Assembly: GCF_009765865.1 (NCBI RefSeq)
Contig: NZ_LMUQ01000009.1
Coordinates: forward strand, 1-50,002
DNA from: Acidisoma sp. L85
GTDB taxonomy: Bacteria; Pseudomonadota; Alphaproteobacteria; Acetobacterales; Acetobacteraceae
Length of the DNA stretch: 50,002 nt
Direction of reading: 5' to 3'
The notes under the pieces are model-generated. The model was not told the DNA's origin. It did not search any database and was given only the letters and a program-made list of their open reading frames with translations. The translations under genes were made by a program, and so were the position numbers. This document shows positions 1-8,681 of the stretch, in pieces (the stretch's first letter is position 1; each line of letters opens with the position of its first letter).

Positions 1-1
1 C

Positions 2-73
2 GCAGACGACATCTTGGCGTCAATCCAGCGCTTCTGCCAAAGAACCGTCGACGTCCAGCAGAGATGTGGATAG
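2..73 (+). pseudogene. IS630-family transposase, C-terminal remnant
   Basis: Reading frame 2 from the window edge encodes 23 residues beginning ADDILASIQRFCQRT and ends at TAG (71-73). I recognise this as resembling the C-terminal tail of IS630-type transposases, where a tryptophan-containing segment leads into an A-D-x-I-L-x-x-I-x-R-F-C-like ending. The rest of the element would lie left of the window. The glycogen phosphorylase homology that follows starts only near base 90 and in a different frame, so this looks like the end of an insertion that removed the phosphorylase N-terminus. The call rests on a short stretch and on memory of the family, so it is tentative. Confidence 0.4.
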
Positions 74-1183
74 AAACTTCGGAATCAGGACACTAGCTGA
101 GATCTTCCCCGAGCGATTCAACAACAAGACCAATGGTGTAACGCCGAGGCGCTGGCTTTTGCTGGCAAATCCAGCGATTTCCAATGGCATTACGAAGGCC
201 ATCGGCGATGGTTGGATGACCAATCTCGACGAGTTGAGAAAATTGCGGCCGCTAGCGGGAGACTCAGCATTTCAGGATAGCTTTCAAAATGCCAAGCTCG
301 CGGCAAAAGCGCAATTCGCTAATTGGCTCAAAGCAACCTCCGATCAGACGGTTGATCCGGACACTATCTTCGACTGCCAGATCAAGCGTATTCACGAATA
401 CAAGCGACAAATGCTCAATGCTCTACGTGTCATCGTCTTGTACAACCGGCTGCGGGACAACCCCGATCTCGAGATGCTGCCGCGAACCTTCTTTTTCTCG
501 GGAAAGGCGGCACCAGCTTACCGGCAAGCCAAGCTCATCATCAAGTTCATCGGCAATCTTGCGCGAACCATCGACGGTGATCCGGTGGTCCGGGGTCGCC
601 TCAAGGTTGTCTTCTTGCCGGACTACCGCGTGTCACTCGCAGAGCGACTGATACCAGCCGCGGACGTGTCCAACCAAATCTCGACGGCAGGCTACGAGGC
701 CAGTGGCACCAGCAACATGAAATTCATGATGAATGGCGCGTTGACTCTAGGCACGCGGGACGGCGCGACCATCGAGATGGCCGAAGAGGCCGGGGAAGAG
801 AATTTCTTCATGTTTGGCCTCACGGCCGCTCAGGTCGAAAGCAGCCGTGGCTGGTACAATCCCCACTGGCACTATGAGAACGAGCCTGAGACCCGCGCTG
901 CCCTGGATTTGATATCCTCGGACTATTTTAGCCGCTACGAACCTGGTATTTTCACGCTTCTCAGAGACGAGCTCCTGACGCAGGGTGAGGAATACATGCA
1001 TCTGCGGATCTGAAAGATTATCTCGACGCGGATCATAGGATGGTCGGTCTCTACGCGGATGGAAAGCAATGGGCGCGCAAGGCGATCCTCAACATTGCGG
1101 GTGCGGGAAAGTTTTCAAGCGATCGCACGATCGGGGAATACGCAACTGATATTTGGAACGTGACGCCGTGCCCCATCGCATAG
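66..1183 (+). pseudogene. glgP: Glycogen phosphorylase, truncated and frameshifted
   Basis: This is the C-terminal part of a glycogen/starch phosphorylase, which releases glucose-1-phosphate from glycogen using pyridoxal phosphate. Visible family signatures are NNKTNGVTPRRWL near the start, QIKRIHEYKRQ in the middle, and the PLP-lysine region EASGTSNMKFMMNGALTLGT, followed by TIEMAEEAGEENFFMFG. About 315 residues are open, against roughly 800 or more in the intact family, so the N-terminal half is missing. Translation stops at 1011-1013, but the normal C-terminus (DLKDYLDADHR onward) continues in the next frame to TAG at 1181-1183, so one base has been lost near 1005. The pgm-like gene begins 14 bases later behind a GGAGGG ribosome site, the usual glycogen-operon order. 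Confidence 0.85.
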
Positions 1184-1197
1184 GAGGGTGACAGACA

Positions 1198-2847
1198 ATG
1201 GTCCTCTCGTCACTGGCCGGCAAACCGGCGCCAAAGGATATGCTGATCGATCCGGGGCAGCTCGAACAGGCCTATCTGTCGCGGCTTCCTAACCTCGATG
1301 ACCCTGGCCAGTTGGTAAGTTTTGGCACGAGCGGACATCGTGGTTCGTCTCTTCGGGGATCGTTCAACGAAGCCCATATTTTGGCGATCACCCAGGCGAT
1401 CTGTGACTATCGGCGCGCTCATGGCATCAGTGGCCCCATCTATATGGGCAAGGATACTCACGCGCTGTCGACGCCAGCCCAGAGGACGGCTCTAGAAGTT
1501 CTCGCGGCGAACGGACGTGGAGTCAATTGTCCAGCAAGGCGATGGCTTCACACCTACTCCCGTCATCTCGCATGCGATTCTTTCCCATAATCGCTTTCGC
1601 GAGACCTGGCTCGCCGATGGCATTGTTATAACACCCTCGCACAATCCGCCGCAGGACGGTGGATTAAAGTACAACCCGACAAATGGTGGACCCGCCGATA
1701 CAGACGTCACGCGCTGGATTGAAGCTCGTGCCAATGAACTCCTGCGAGGCAACATGAATGGTGTGCGTCGAATGACGTTCACAGCCGCCCTGAATGCGGA
1801 GTCAACTCATCAGGAAGATTTTGTGCTGCCTTATGTTGATGATCTCCGCAGTGTCATCGATATGGAAGCGGTTCGCGCTGCAGGCCTCAACCTCGCCGTT
1901 GATCCGCTTGGCGGGGCGGGGGTGCATTACTGGGAGCCGATCAATACCATTTACAAATTAAATATCGCGGTCGCAAATCCGGCAGTTGACCCGACCTTCT
2001 CTTTCATGACTTTGGACCATGACGGCGAGATCCGAATGGACTGCTCGAGCCCTTATGCGATGGCCGGGCTCGTCGGCCTCAAGGACAAATATCGAGTTTC
2101 CTTCGCCAACGATCCGGATGCCGATCGCCACGGCATCGTAACGCCATCGGTCGGTCTGATGAATCCGAACCATTACCTATCGGTCGCCGTTCAGTATTAC
2201 TCAATAATCGCGCCGGTTGCCCCGTCGAGGCGACAGTCGGGAAGACATTGGTGAGCAGCAGCATGATCGACCACGTTGTCCATAAGCTCCACCGTTGTTT
2301 GTCCGAAATGCCGGTCGGATTCAAATGGTTCGCGGCAGGGTTGCTTGATTGATCTTGTTGCTTCGGAGGGGAGGAGAGTGCCGGCGCGAGTTTCCTGCGG
2401 CTCGACGGTAGGGTCTGGACGACCGATAAGGACGGCCTGATTATGGATCTGCTTGCAGCGGAGATCACTGCTCGTACAGGAAGGGATCCGGGGGAGCTCT
2501 ACTCGGATCTGACGAAAGAGTTCGGTACCTCGTACTACACGCGTATCGATGCATCGGCGAGCCAAGAGCAGAAGGCCAGCCTGGCAATGCTGTCGCCAGA
2601 GGCAATCAAAGAGCCGGAGCTGGCAGGCGAGCCAATCGAAGCGAAACTGACGACTGCGCCCGCGAACGGCGCTCGGATTGGCGGGCTCAAAGTCGTTGCT
2701 CGCAACGGCTGGTTTGCAGCCCGGCCCTCAGGGACCGAGGCAATCTACAAGATCTACGCGGAAAGCTTCGTGAGCTAGACTCACCTGAATGTTATCGTAA
2801 ACGAAGCCCAGAAGATCGTGAACAGCGCGATTGGGAAGGCCGATTGA
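1198..2847 (+). pseudogene. pgm: Phosphoglucomutase (alpha-D-glucose-specific), multiple frameshifts
   Basis: Phosphoglucomutase interconverts glucose-1-phosphate and glucose-6-phosphate, the step after GlgP. All the family landmarks are present but spread over several frames: FGTSGHRG near the N-terminus, the active-site loop [11 protein letters not shown], the metal-binding loop DPDADRHG, the substrate loop [10 protein letters not shown], and the phosphate-binding [16 protein letters not shown]. Frame changes are needed near 1500, 2200 and 2340, and an in-frame TAG at 2776 precedes the expected tail, which reads on to TGA at 2847. The combined length (about 546 residues) fits the E. coli-type Pgm. 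The start at 1198 has a strong GGAGGG site about 10 bases upstream. This gene is inactive as written. Confidence 0.85.
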
Positions 2848-2954
2848 GGAAGACTATTGGGGGCGGTTCACTACAATTGATAAACGCGAATTCGCACAGA
2901 GAGCGCAGGCCTTGCTAAGACCCAGACGCCGAGGGTGTTAAGGTTTCTCCGGCG

Positions 2955-3416
2955 TTGGTTGCGGGCGGCAAGCACATTATGACGGACGTCTGGACCACTG
3001 GCGCCGTCCTCGTCGGCTTCGCCTTGATGCCGATTACGGGGTGGCTTCGCCTCGACCCGCTCGTTGCAGCCCTGGTAGCGGCCAATATTCTTTGGGCCCG
3101 CTACGGGCTGCTTCGGGAGTCGATCGGGGGCCTGATGGATAAAGTTGCAGACCCGGGGCAGTTGCGGCGTTGAAGTGCATCATTTCCAACAATGCCGCTG
3201 GAGCGATTGAGGCCCCATGGCTTGCGGACGCGGATCGCAGGCAGTGCCACCTTCGTGGAATTTCATCTTCTGGTGCCGGCCCGCATGGCGGTCGAGGGAT
3301 GCCCAAGCGATTTGCGACCGTATCGAACAAGCAATCCGTGACGAGGTCGGGAACGCGGTAATGAACATCCACCTCGAACCAGAAGGAAAGGCCAAACACC
3401 ACGGCATATTGCAGGT
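2955..3416 (+). pseudogene. Cation diffusion facilitator (CDF) transporter, fragment
   Basis: The open stretch GGKHIMTDVWTTGAVLVG followed by a membrane segment and LDPLVAALVAANILW matches transmembrane helices 4-6 of CDF divalent-metal exporters, including the HxxxD metal-site motif (HIMTD). The protein's first roughly 120 residues are missing. After a stop at 3171-3173 the cytoplasmic domain continues in other frames: a stretch resembling LRTRIAGSATFVEFHLLVP, then DAQAICDRIEQAIRDEV and the terminal MNIHLEPEGKAKHH. At least two frame changes are required. The fragment runs directly into fumarase sequence near 3416. Confidence 0.7.
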
Positions 3417-3640
3417 CGATTTCACTAACCGCCTCATTTATTATGTGGGCCGGTTCCTCCCACCAAGTCGGAGGTTGTCGGCCCCTCAGGCCCCACGACG
3501 GCCACGCGCATGGACAAGTTTACGCGCCAGATGCTGGAACGATCCGGCCAGATCGGCGTGACCGGCAAAGCAAACCGCGGGCCCGAAGGTATTGCTGTGA
3601 TGGATAAGTCACGACCATACTTAAGCTATTCATTGACGCG
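3417..3640 (+). pseudogene. Class I fumarate hydratase, internal fragment
   Basis: The sequence encodes NRLIYYVG and, after a one-base shift near 3453, SEVVGPSGPTTATRMDKF, then TRQMLERSGQIGVTGKANRG. This is the start of the C-terminal (tartrate-dehydratase beta-type) domain of class I 4Fe-4S fumarases, which hydrate fumarate to malate. Only about 70 residues remain: the large N-terminal iron-sulfur domain and most of the beta domain are absent. It is joined in frame to the tail of the CDF fragment, so this is a recombination scar, not a functional gene. Confidence 0.7.
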
Positions 3641-3654
3641 GCGTCTTCCGGCTA

Positions 3655-4288
3655 TCAGGGTGACTGATCCTGAAGAGCGTCTTCTAGCACGACGAAGTTG
3701 TCGATGTCGGATGTGACAGACGCGTTAATCTCGCCGCGAGCGGCCGCAAAGAAGAAAGGGTTGCTGTCGTCGCTGAAGCTGGTGACCACAACACCGTGTT
3801 CGTAAACGGCGTAGATCCCGAAATAAAACGCTTCGGTCGGCGGCTATGCCGGTCTTCGACCAACCCCATTGCTGTGATAACACCTGCTCGACTTCAGCGG
3901 ACGCACACGGCCGCTCTATGGAAAGCTTGGAGGGTTTCACAGTCATGAAGGCCAGGTAGCCACTTTCCCACAGATTTGGGTCGTTCCTGGCCACAGCGTT
4001 GCGTCGCCGTACTTCGGCCGGAGATACCTGCCATCCTCCTCCCGGAAGGCTGTGACCTTGGTCGTTGGGATCCATGAGCGAGCCAAGTATATGTCCTCGA
4101 AATTGGAAAATGATGTGAGCTGGGATGACGATTGGTCCTTTGCTGAAGAGCTCGTCCCAGTCCCCCGCGTCAAGCCTGGACGCACAAATCTCGACTGCGC
4201 CAGCGCGGGCGGAAGCTGCTCCACCCAGGATCGATAATATTGCGCTTGCTAAGCAGATTTTGCCCATCCTCAGAATGTTTCGTCTCAT
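3655..4288 (-). pseudogene. Secreted protein of unknown function, frameshifted
   Basis: Reading from the ATG at 4288, the protein begins MRRNILRMGKICLASAILS and continues through a small-residue run to ASARAGA, a typical Sec signal peptide with cleavage near residue 28. The mature part contains CASRLDAGDWDELFSKGP and a tryptophan-rich middle. One base is missing near 3843, because the frame switches from GIAADRSV to the better continuation PTEAFYFGIYAVYEHG, which then runs to TGA at 3655-3657. The restored length is about 210 residues. I do not recognise the family. It lies downstream of the stress genes on the same strand, consistent with an envelope role, but that is inference. A longer upstream start at 4489 lacks a signal peptide at its N-terminus and is less likely. 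Confidence 0.5.
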
Positions 4289-4747
4289 GACGGCCTTTGA
4301 AAATTTCTCACGGCTACTTGGTGCCGCTCCCGCTATGCGCCGCGCCGACCCCGGTCTCAGGACATCACATCTCAGGCATACGGCGCATTGAGGTAAGCTG
4401 GGAGGTTTGACGAAAGGCAGCAGCCAAGGTTGGACGGCCTTGAGCGTGGAGGGGCGAGCCCGAGAAGCGTGCGGCCGGCTCGGCGCCACCTCCTTCGCCT
4501 AACGGTTCCCGCGTTGCCATCCCTCATCTATGCCAGTCGTCCGAGACCCGGCTGATCGAAGGCGGTTAACATGCCGCCCCGCCCGCCGTGCCAGTACCTA
4601 GCCGACCCACGCCCCCTTGGCTGCCAAGCATGTTCATCAGCCGCCCCAAATGGGGAAGGCGCCCCTCCACTGCTCATGAGATCGCCAGCAAGCGAATTTA
4701 AAGAATTTCTACCGTGTGCTCCATTTCTGCTACTGCCGGCAACTGCT
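4289..4747. other. Intergenic stretch without recognisable gene
   Basis: The 459 bases between the secreted-protein start and the YeaQ-like stop contain only low-complexity, arginine- or proline-rich open frames on both strands. None has a credible ribosome site or family resemblance. No strong terminator was found. Confidence 0.5.
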
Positions 4748-5008
4748 TCACCGGAGCGCGCGACGCCCGACGATCGCGTGGTAAATGACCAATACGACAA
4801 TAGCCCCAATGACCGCGACGATCATGCTGTAGATATTGAGCCCAGTGACAGGCGCTGCACCGACCAGCGAGAACAAGAAGCCGCCGACGACGGCACCGAC
4901 AATGCCGAGCACGATATCCAAGATGACGCCCTCGCCACTTTTGTTGACAATCTTGCTCGCGATGAACCCGGCGATGAGTCCTAGGATGAGCCAACCAATT
5001 ATCGACAT
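4748..5008 (-). CDS. YeaQ/YmgE (GlsB) family membrane protein
   Basis: This 86-residue protein starts MSIIGWLILGLIAGFIASKIV and has three hydrophobic, glycine-rich segments. The conserved G-x-x-x-G helix pattern and the D-I-V-L-G-I-V-G-A motif are diagnostic of the transglycosylase-associated protein family (PF04226). These are small inner-membrane proteins linked to general stress and acid response; their biochemical role is unsettled. The start at 5008 is preceded by GGGAGG about 7 bases upstream, which is why I prefer it to the upstream alternative at 5047. It sits at the end of a run of stress-type genes transcribed the same way. Confidence 0.88.
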   Translation of the reverse strand: MSIIGWLILGLIAGFIASKIVNKSGEGVILDIVLGIVGAVVGGFLFSLVGAAPVTGLNIYSMIVAVIGAIVVLVIYHAIVGRRALR

Positions 5009-5034
5009 TGTATCGCCTCCCGAGAATGGATTGA

Positions 5035-5058
5035 CCGCCCGATACAAGGATCGGGCGG
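5035..5058. other. Perfect 9-bp hairpin between YsnF-like and YeaQ-like genes
   Basis: CCGCCCGAT and ATCGGGCGG flank a 6-base loop. No U-tract follows on either strand, so it is not a classical intrinsic terminator. Lying between two co-directional stress genes, it could stabilise or punctuate the transcript. Confidence 0.5.
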
Positions 5059-5111
5059 CTACGCGTTAGGCGACATTGCGAAAAAGCTTTATCGCCTCGG
5101 CTATCCTCACT

Positions 5112-5960
5112 TCAAATCTTTGGCGCGTGTGGATCGAGTGGGTGGATTTCGGTCCGTGCCGTTGTGGTCTCGCCAGGGATCTGCTCGATTTCGACTTCTT
5201 CCTTGCGAACGGTATCCCGCACCGTTTCGACGCGATCGGTGGCTTCCTTGCGAAGACTGACTTCTTCAACAACGCGTGCCTCCTTTGAGACGACGGCCTC
5301 TTCGCTGGATTCAGTCATCTCGATGGTCTTGTCGGTGAAATCCGCGTTCGCGACGGGACGGCCATCTGTCACCGGACGGCGATCCAGCGTAACCTTCTCA
5401 GCGTGGAGCGAGACGCTTTCTTCAACCGGGGTCGCGATCACGTAGCGGCGGATCCGTGTACCCCCGAGGTTGACGACCCGCTTGCCGACGGTAAGGCTTT
5501 CCTCCGCCAGTTGCATGGTCTCGCCAGCGGTCGCCGTCGCCGGAACGGCCGCTCCCACCTCCGGACGTGTCGGCGCCGCTGGCTCTCGCATCTCTGTGGT
5601 CTGCGTGAGGCCGTACTCCGCGGCCCGCGCGTCAATGTCGATCGGAAGATGGCCCTCGAGTATCTCCATCACCCGATCAACATGGCTCTCAGGGGTCCTC
5701 ACTGTGACAACCGTTGAACCACGTTCCAGGCTGCGGTCGTAGACGGCAGTGTCATGGTCCGGCTCGCTGCCGAAGAGGCTCGCCCAAAAACCCTGCTCAC
5801 GAACCGGCTCAATCGTTGTGGTCGTCGAGGCGCCGGATAGGGTTCCGCCATGTCGGCTAACGGCGCTCTCAGGCACCACGCCAGACGCAATGATATCCTG
5901 AATGGCAAGTTCAGCGTGGGCTGGCGTGTCGTAGACTGCAACGATGGTTTCGTCGTTCAT
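5112..5960 (-). CDS. YsnF/AvaK-type stress protein (N-terminal stress domain + DUF2382)
   Basis: From the ATG at 5960 the protein is 282 residues. The N-terminal part (MNDETIVAVYDTPAHAELA and on to about residue 105) resembles the small alpha/beta domain of general-stress protein 17M-like proteins, which bring a helix-strand pattern ending in a V-x-V-x-T strand. The C-terminal half (about 150-270) is a DUF2382/YsnF domain: a charged repeat with VGKRVVNLGGTRIRRYV, PVEESVSLHAEKV, and paired EEVSLRKEA / RKEEVEIE strands. GGACAAG lies 4-9 bases before the start. Family members are stress-induced in many bacteria, but their molecular role is unknown. It follows another DUF2382 gene with a 63-base gap. 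Confidence 0.85.
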   Translation of the reverse strand: MNDETIVAVYDTPAHAELAIQDIIASGVVPESAVSRHGGTLSGASTTTTIEPVREQGFWASLFGSEPDHDTAVYDRSLERGSTVVTVRTPESHVDRVMEILEGHLPIDIDARAAEYGLTQTTEMREPAAPTRPEVGAAVPATATAGETMQLAEESLTVGKRVVNLGGTRIRRYVIATPVEESVSLHAEKVTLDRRPVTDGRPVANADFTDKTIEMTESSEEAVVSKEARVVEEVSLRKEATDRVETVRDTVRKEEVEIEQIPGETTTARTEIHPLDPHAPKI

Positions 5961-6023
5961 GATACTTGTCCTTTGTACATTGTAACGAGGTTTCATCGGA
6001 GAAAAACGTGGCTGGTGCTCCCG

Positions 6024-6449
6024 TCAGTCCTGGCTGTCCGTTCGGCTAACTGTGACGGCCTGTTCTCGAAGCGTGACGCTTTCGACATGGCGTTCGGTGG
6101 TCTGAACCCGCCGGAGATGCACCTCCTCCTTGAGGACGAGGCGGCGTTCAACGACGACAATCTCTTCCACGACTGAGAGAATGGTCACGTCGCCCTCCTG
6201 ACGGAGGGGCGGCACGGCATCCACGATCCGTCCAACGGCGACCCGCTCCACGACCACGCGATCATGTCGGAGATCGGCCTCGACGACGGCGTCCCGGGTC
6301 GTCGTTGTCCGGGTGGCGCAGACCCGCGTCTTCCGGACGCGCTTGGAAACTGCGACATCCTCCTTGTGAAGTAGAAGCACCTGCACATCGGGGCCGGTAT
6401 TGTCCGTACTGCAAGAGGCGCCACGGTTGGAGGGCCCGCCACTCGACAT
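6024..6449 (-). CDS. DUF2382 domain protein
   Basis: The 141-residue product is essentially one DUF2382 domain: LLLHKEDVAVSKRVRKTRV, then charged strands ending in VVVERRLVLKEEVHLRRV and SVTLREQAVTV, the same repeat pattern as the C-terminal half of the downstream YsnF-like protein. The first 25 residues are polar and may not be translated; I see no clear ribosome site at 6449. It lies 9 bases after the CsbD gene, implying co-transcription. It may be a free-standing paralogue of the neighbouring C-terminal domain. Confidence 0.75.
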   Translation of the reverse strand: MSSGGPSNRGASCSTDNTGPDVQVLLLHKEDVAVSKRVRKTRVCATRTTTTRDAVVEADLRHDRVVVERVAVGRIVDAVPPLRQEGDVTILSVVEEIVVVERRLVLKEEVHLRRVQTTERHVESVTLREQAVTVSRTDSQD

Positions 6450-6458
6450 CCGCCTGAC

Positions 6459-6641
6459 CTATTTCTTCGCCGCGTCGCGAACGGTGTCCTTCACTTTACC
6501 AGCGGCGTTCTGCACCTTGCCGGCGGTCTTCTCGGCCGTCCCTTTGGCCTTGAGCTCCGTGTCGCCGGTCACTTTGCCGGCGGTCTCCTTGACGGATCCC
6601 GCTGCCTTCTTGCCGGTCCCCTTAATGCGGTCTTTGTCCAT
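6459..6641 (-). CDS. CsbD family stress protein
   Basis: This 60-residue, lysine/alanine-rich protein begins MDKDRIKGTGKKAAGSVKE and continues with the K-x-x-G-x-x-x-x-x-A-G-K-V pattern that defines CsbD-like proteins (PF05532). They are small, hydrophilic, probably helical or disordered general-stress proteins. The start at 6641 is chosen because the 11 residues upstream do not match the family; a purine-rich CGGAG lies about 9 bases before it. It is the first gene of the stress run and sits next to a 15-bp palindrome in the intergenic region. Confidence 0.9.
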   Translation of the reverse strand: MDKDRIKGTGKKAAGSVKETAGKVTGDTELKAKGTAEKTAGKVQNAAGKVKDTVRDAAKK

Positions 6642-6756
6642 CGACGATCTCCGTTTCTCAGATTGCGGCAACACTTACGCGTGCCGTGGCTGCACTCACG
6701 AAGAGAAGGGAGTTTCGTTCACTTATTCTAGTGACGAAGTTTCAGAGGTCGTTGCG

Positions 6757-6771
6757 AACACTAGTAGTGTT
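6757..6771. promoter_or_regulatory. 15-bp perfect palindrome upstream of csbD-like gene
   Basis: AACACTAGTAGTGTT consists of two 7-bp half sites around one central base. It lies 116 bases upstream of the CsbD start and 25 bases downstream of the stop of the PAS-LuxR regulator. It could be a binding site for a dimeric regulator, possibly the LuxR-type protein next door, or a short hairpin. There is no experimental link. Confidence 0.45.
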
Positions 6772-6795
6772 ATTTAACTGAGGTCATGGTAGCTT

Positions 6796-8358
6796 TTAAC
6801 TAGCCTTTATTTTGCGTCCGGATTTGCTCATCTTGCCAGGGGTTTGGGGAAGGGTTCCGAGGCCTCGTTCCCGGGCCCAAACAATAACGGCGCTCCGCCG
6901 ATGAACGCCGAGCTTGCCGTATACCGCACTAACGTGATTGCGCACCGTGTTCTGGGCTATGCCGAGCTTCTTAGCGATCTCACCGTCAGAGAGGCCTTGT
7001 GCCACAAAACCCAGCACCTCGACCGCTCTGGCCGGTAATGTCGTCAACTCGGGCTGCTTCGATGACGACCGTTTACCTCGGGTGACATTGGCTAGTTTCT
7101 CGACGATTTTCTGCCCGAGCCAGGACGTGTCCTGCATGACAGACTGCACCGCCGCCAAAAGCTCCGTCTCGGTCTGTTTGCGCTCGGTGATGTCCAGCAT
7201 GACGCTCAGCACACAGCGCTCGTGGTGAATTTCGACCATTTCAGCCGAAAGCAGGTAATCACAGCGGATGCCGTCCTTAGACCGCAGCTCGATCTCCACG
7301 CTGCGCACGTGACCTGTGTGCTTCATCTGGCGTTCGAGTTCATCGCGGTGCGCGCCTTGCCCCCAGAACTCGACCTCCGCCTCAGGTCGGCCCACGACCT
7401 CTTCCCTGCGCCATCCCGTTGCTGCAGTGAAGGCGTCGTTGACATCCAGGATACGCAGCCGATCCAAGGTGAGAATGGCCATTGGGCCAGGCGCCATGCG
7501 AAACGCTTTGGCGAACCGCTCCTCGCTTTGACGCAGGGCATCCTGCGCTTGCTGTCTCGGATGCAGATCGGCGAAGGTAAATAGCATGCAGGCGGCGTCG
7601 CCGATCTCCAGCGGCTGACCACCAAGTAGCACCGTCTTCTCCCGGCCGTCCGGCAAAAGAAGTGAGCCTTCCATCTGCGGGATCGTCTCGCGGTCATTCA
7701 GGCGCGCGATTGCCAGGTCACGCCTCTCGGCGCCCCGCAGCACGTCGATCTCGTGCATCGAATGCCCGATCAGGGCGTCGCGATGATAACCCGTCAGCTC
7801 CAGGAAGCCGTGATTGACCTTGACGTATCGCATGTCCGAGAGCCGAGCAATAATGGCAGGCGCTGGATTGGCGGCGAAAGCACGCTCGAAGCGCTCTTCG
7901 GCGTTGAACCTCTCCGTCTCATCGTTCAGGATCAACACTAAGCAATCGGGCTGCCCGGCAGGATCGTTGAGCACCATGGTTCGGATTTCATGAAACCAGC
8001 GCTTGCCATCGGAGCGGCGCTTAACCTCGACGAGGGCTTTGTCGATGGTTTCCCCCTTGAGGAGCCGTTGGATCGGGTACTCATCCGGGCGCAGCCGTGC
8101 CGCATTGCGGTAGGCCAACTGGTACCGCTCGGCAAAGCCGCCCGCGGTACCGCCGAGCTCCTTGAGGCTACGGACGCCGTGCAACCTAAGCGCCGTCTCA
8201 TCCGCCCAGGAAAACGAACCATTAGGATCGACGATGATCACCCCCTCTGTAAGGGCGGCGATGATCTGCTGCAGGTGGGTCGGGCCGGCCGCGTCCCGTA
8301 GGATAGATCCTGGGCCTTTTGATAGCACACTGCTCGTCTTCATCTTGGTGTTAGACAT
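6796..8358 (-). CDS. Triple-PAS sensor with C-terminal LuxR-type DNA-binding domain
   Basis: The 520-residue protein has no histidine kinase. PAS domains are visible at about 25-140 (HLQQIIAALTEGVIIVDPNG), 150-265 (RFERAFAANPAPAIIARLSD) and 280-395 (RFAKAFRMAPGPMAILTLD), each with the typical W/F-x-E-I or S-V-M-L-D-I-T-E-R-K ending. The C-terminus (about 435-500) is a LuxR helix-turn-helix: LPARAVEVLGFVAQGLSDGE, then IAKKLGIAQNTVRNHVSAVY. The architecture suggests a one-component regulator that senses a small ligand, redox state or light through PAS and binds DNA directly. I start at the ATG 8358; a TTG at 8373 and an ATG at 8343 are possible. It lies immediately upstream of the stress genes on the same strand, so it may control them. 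Confidence 0.85.
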   Translation of the reverse strand: MSNTKMKTSSVLSKGPGSILRDAAGPTHLQQIIAALTEGVIIVDPNGSFSWADETALRLHGVRSLKELGGTAGGFAERYQLAYRNAARLRPDEYPIQRLLKGETIDKALVEVKRRSDGKRWFHEIRTMVLNDPAGQPDCLVLILNDETERFNAEERFERAFAANPAPAIIARLSDMRYVKVNHGFLELTGYHRDALIGHSMHEIDVLRGAERRDLAIARLNDRETIPQMEGSLLLPDGREKTVLLGGQPLEIGDAACMLFTFADLHPRQQAQDALRQSEERFAKAFRMAPGPMAILTLDRLRILDVNDAFTAATGWRREEVVGRPEAEVEFWGQGAHRDELERQMKHTGHVRSVEIELRSKDGIRCDYLLSAEMVEIHHERCVLSVMLDITERKQTETELLAAVQSVMQDTSWLGQKIVEKLANVTRGKRSSSKQPELTTLPARAVEVLGFVAQGLSDGEIAKKLGIAQNTVRNHVSAVYGKLGVHRRSAVIVWARERGLGTLPQTPGKMSKSGRKIKAS

Positions 8359-8681
8359 CCATGCGGGAAGCAACGCTTCTAATCACTTACCGATTGCTTG
8401 GGAAACGCCCTTCGCAGTCGTTCTGTGGCGATCGCGCTCGCCCTGCTTGCTGATTACCTCGGTCCGGGGTGAACTGAACCCCGTTTTTGACCGGACACCG
8501 GCCATAGCCGGAAGGCCCAGGCATAGACCTGGTGTTATGCCTATGTCCGACACGTTCTCCCGCATGGAGATCATCACCGGGCCTCTGTTCCCAGCATTGA
8601 TCGGAGGCGCGCTTCCCGAAATGCAAGGGTTGCCCGCATGATGAGAAGCAACTCAAAGGCGAGCATGGCAGGCAGATACAT
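8359..8681. other. Intergenic stretch without recognisable gene
   Basis: Short overlapping open frames on both strands (for example 8383-8577 minus) have no ribosome site and no resemblance to a known family. Nothing further supported. Confidence 0.45.

Noticed and set aside
5035-5058. Intrinsic terminator after the YsnF-like gene
   Set aside because: The stem is perfect, but there is no U-tract on either strand, so it is listed only as a hairpin.
6642-6795. EcfG (GGAAC/CGTT) promoter upstream of csbD
   Set aside because: The best match, TGAAC with 16 bases to CGTG, is imperfect in both boxes, so I do not annotate it.
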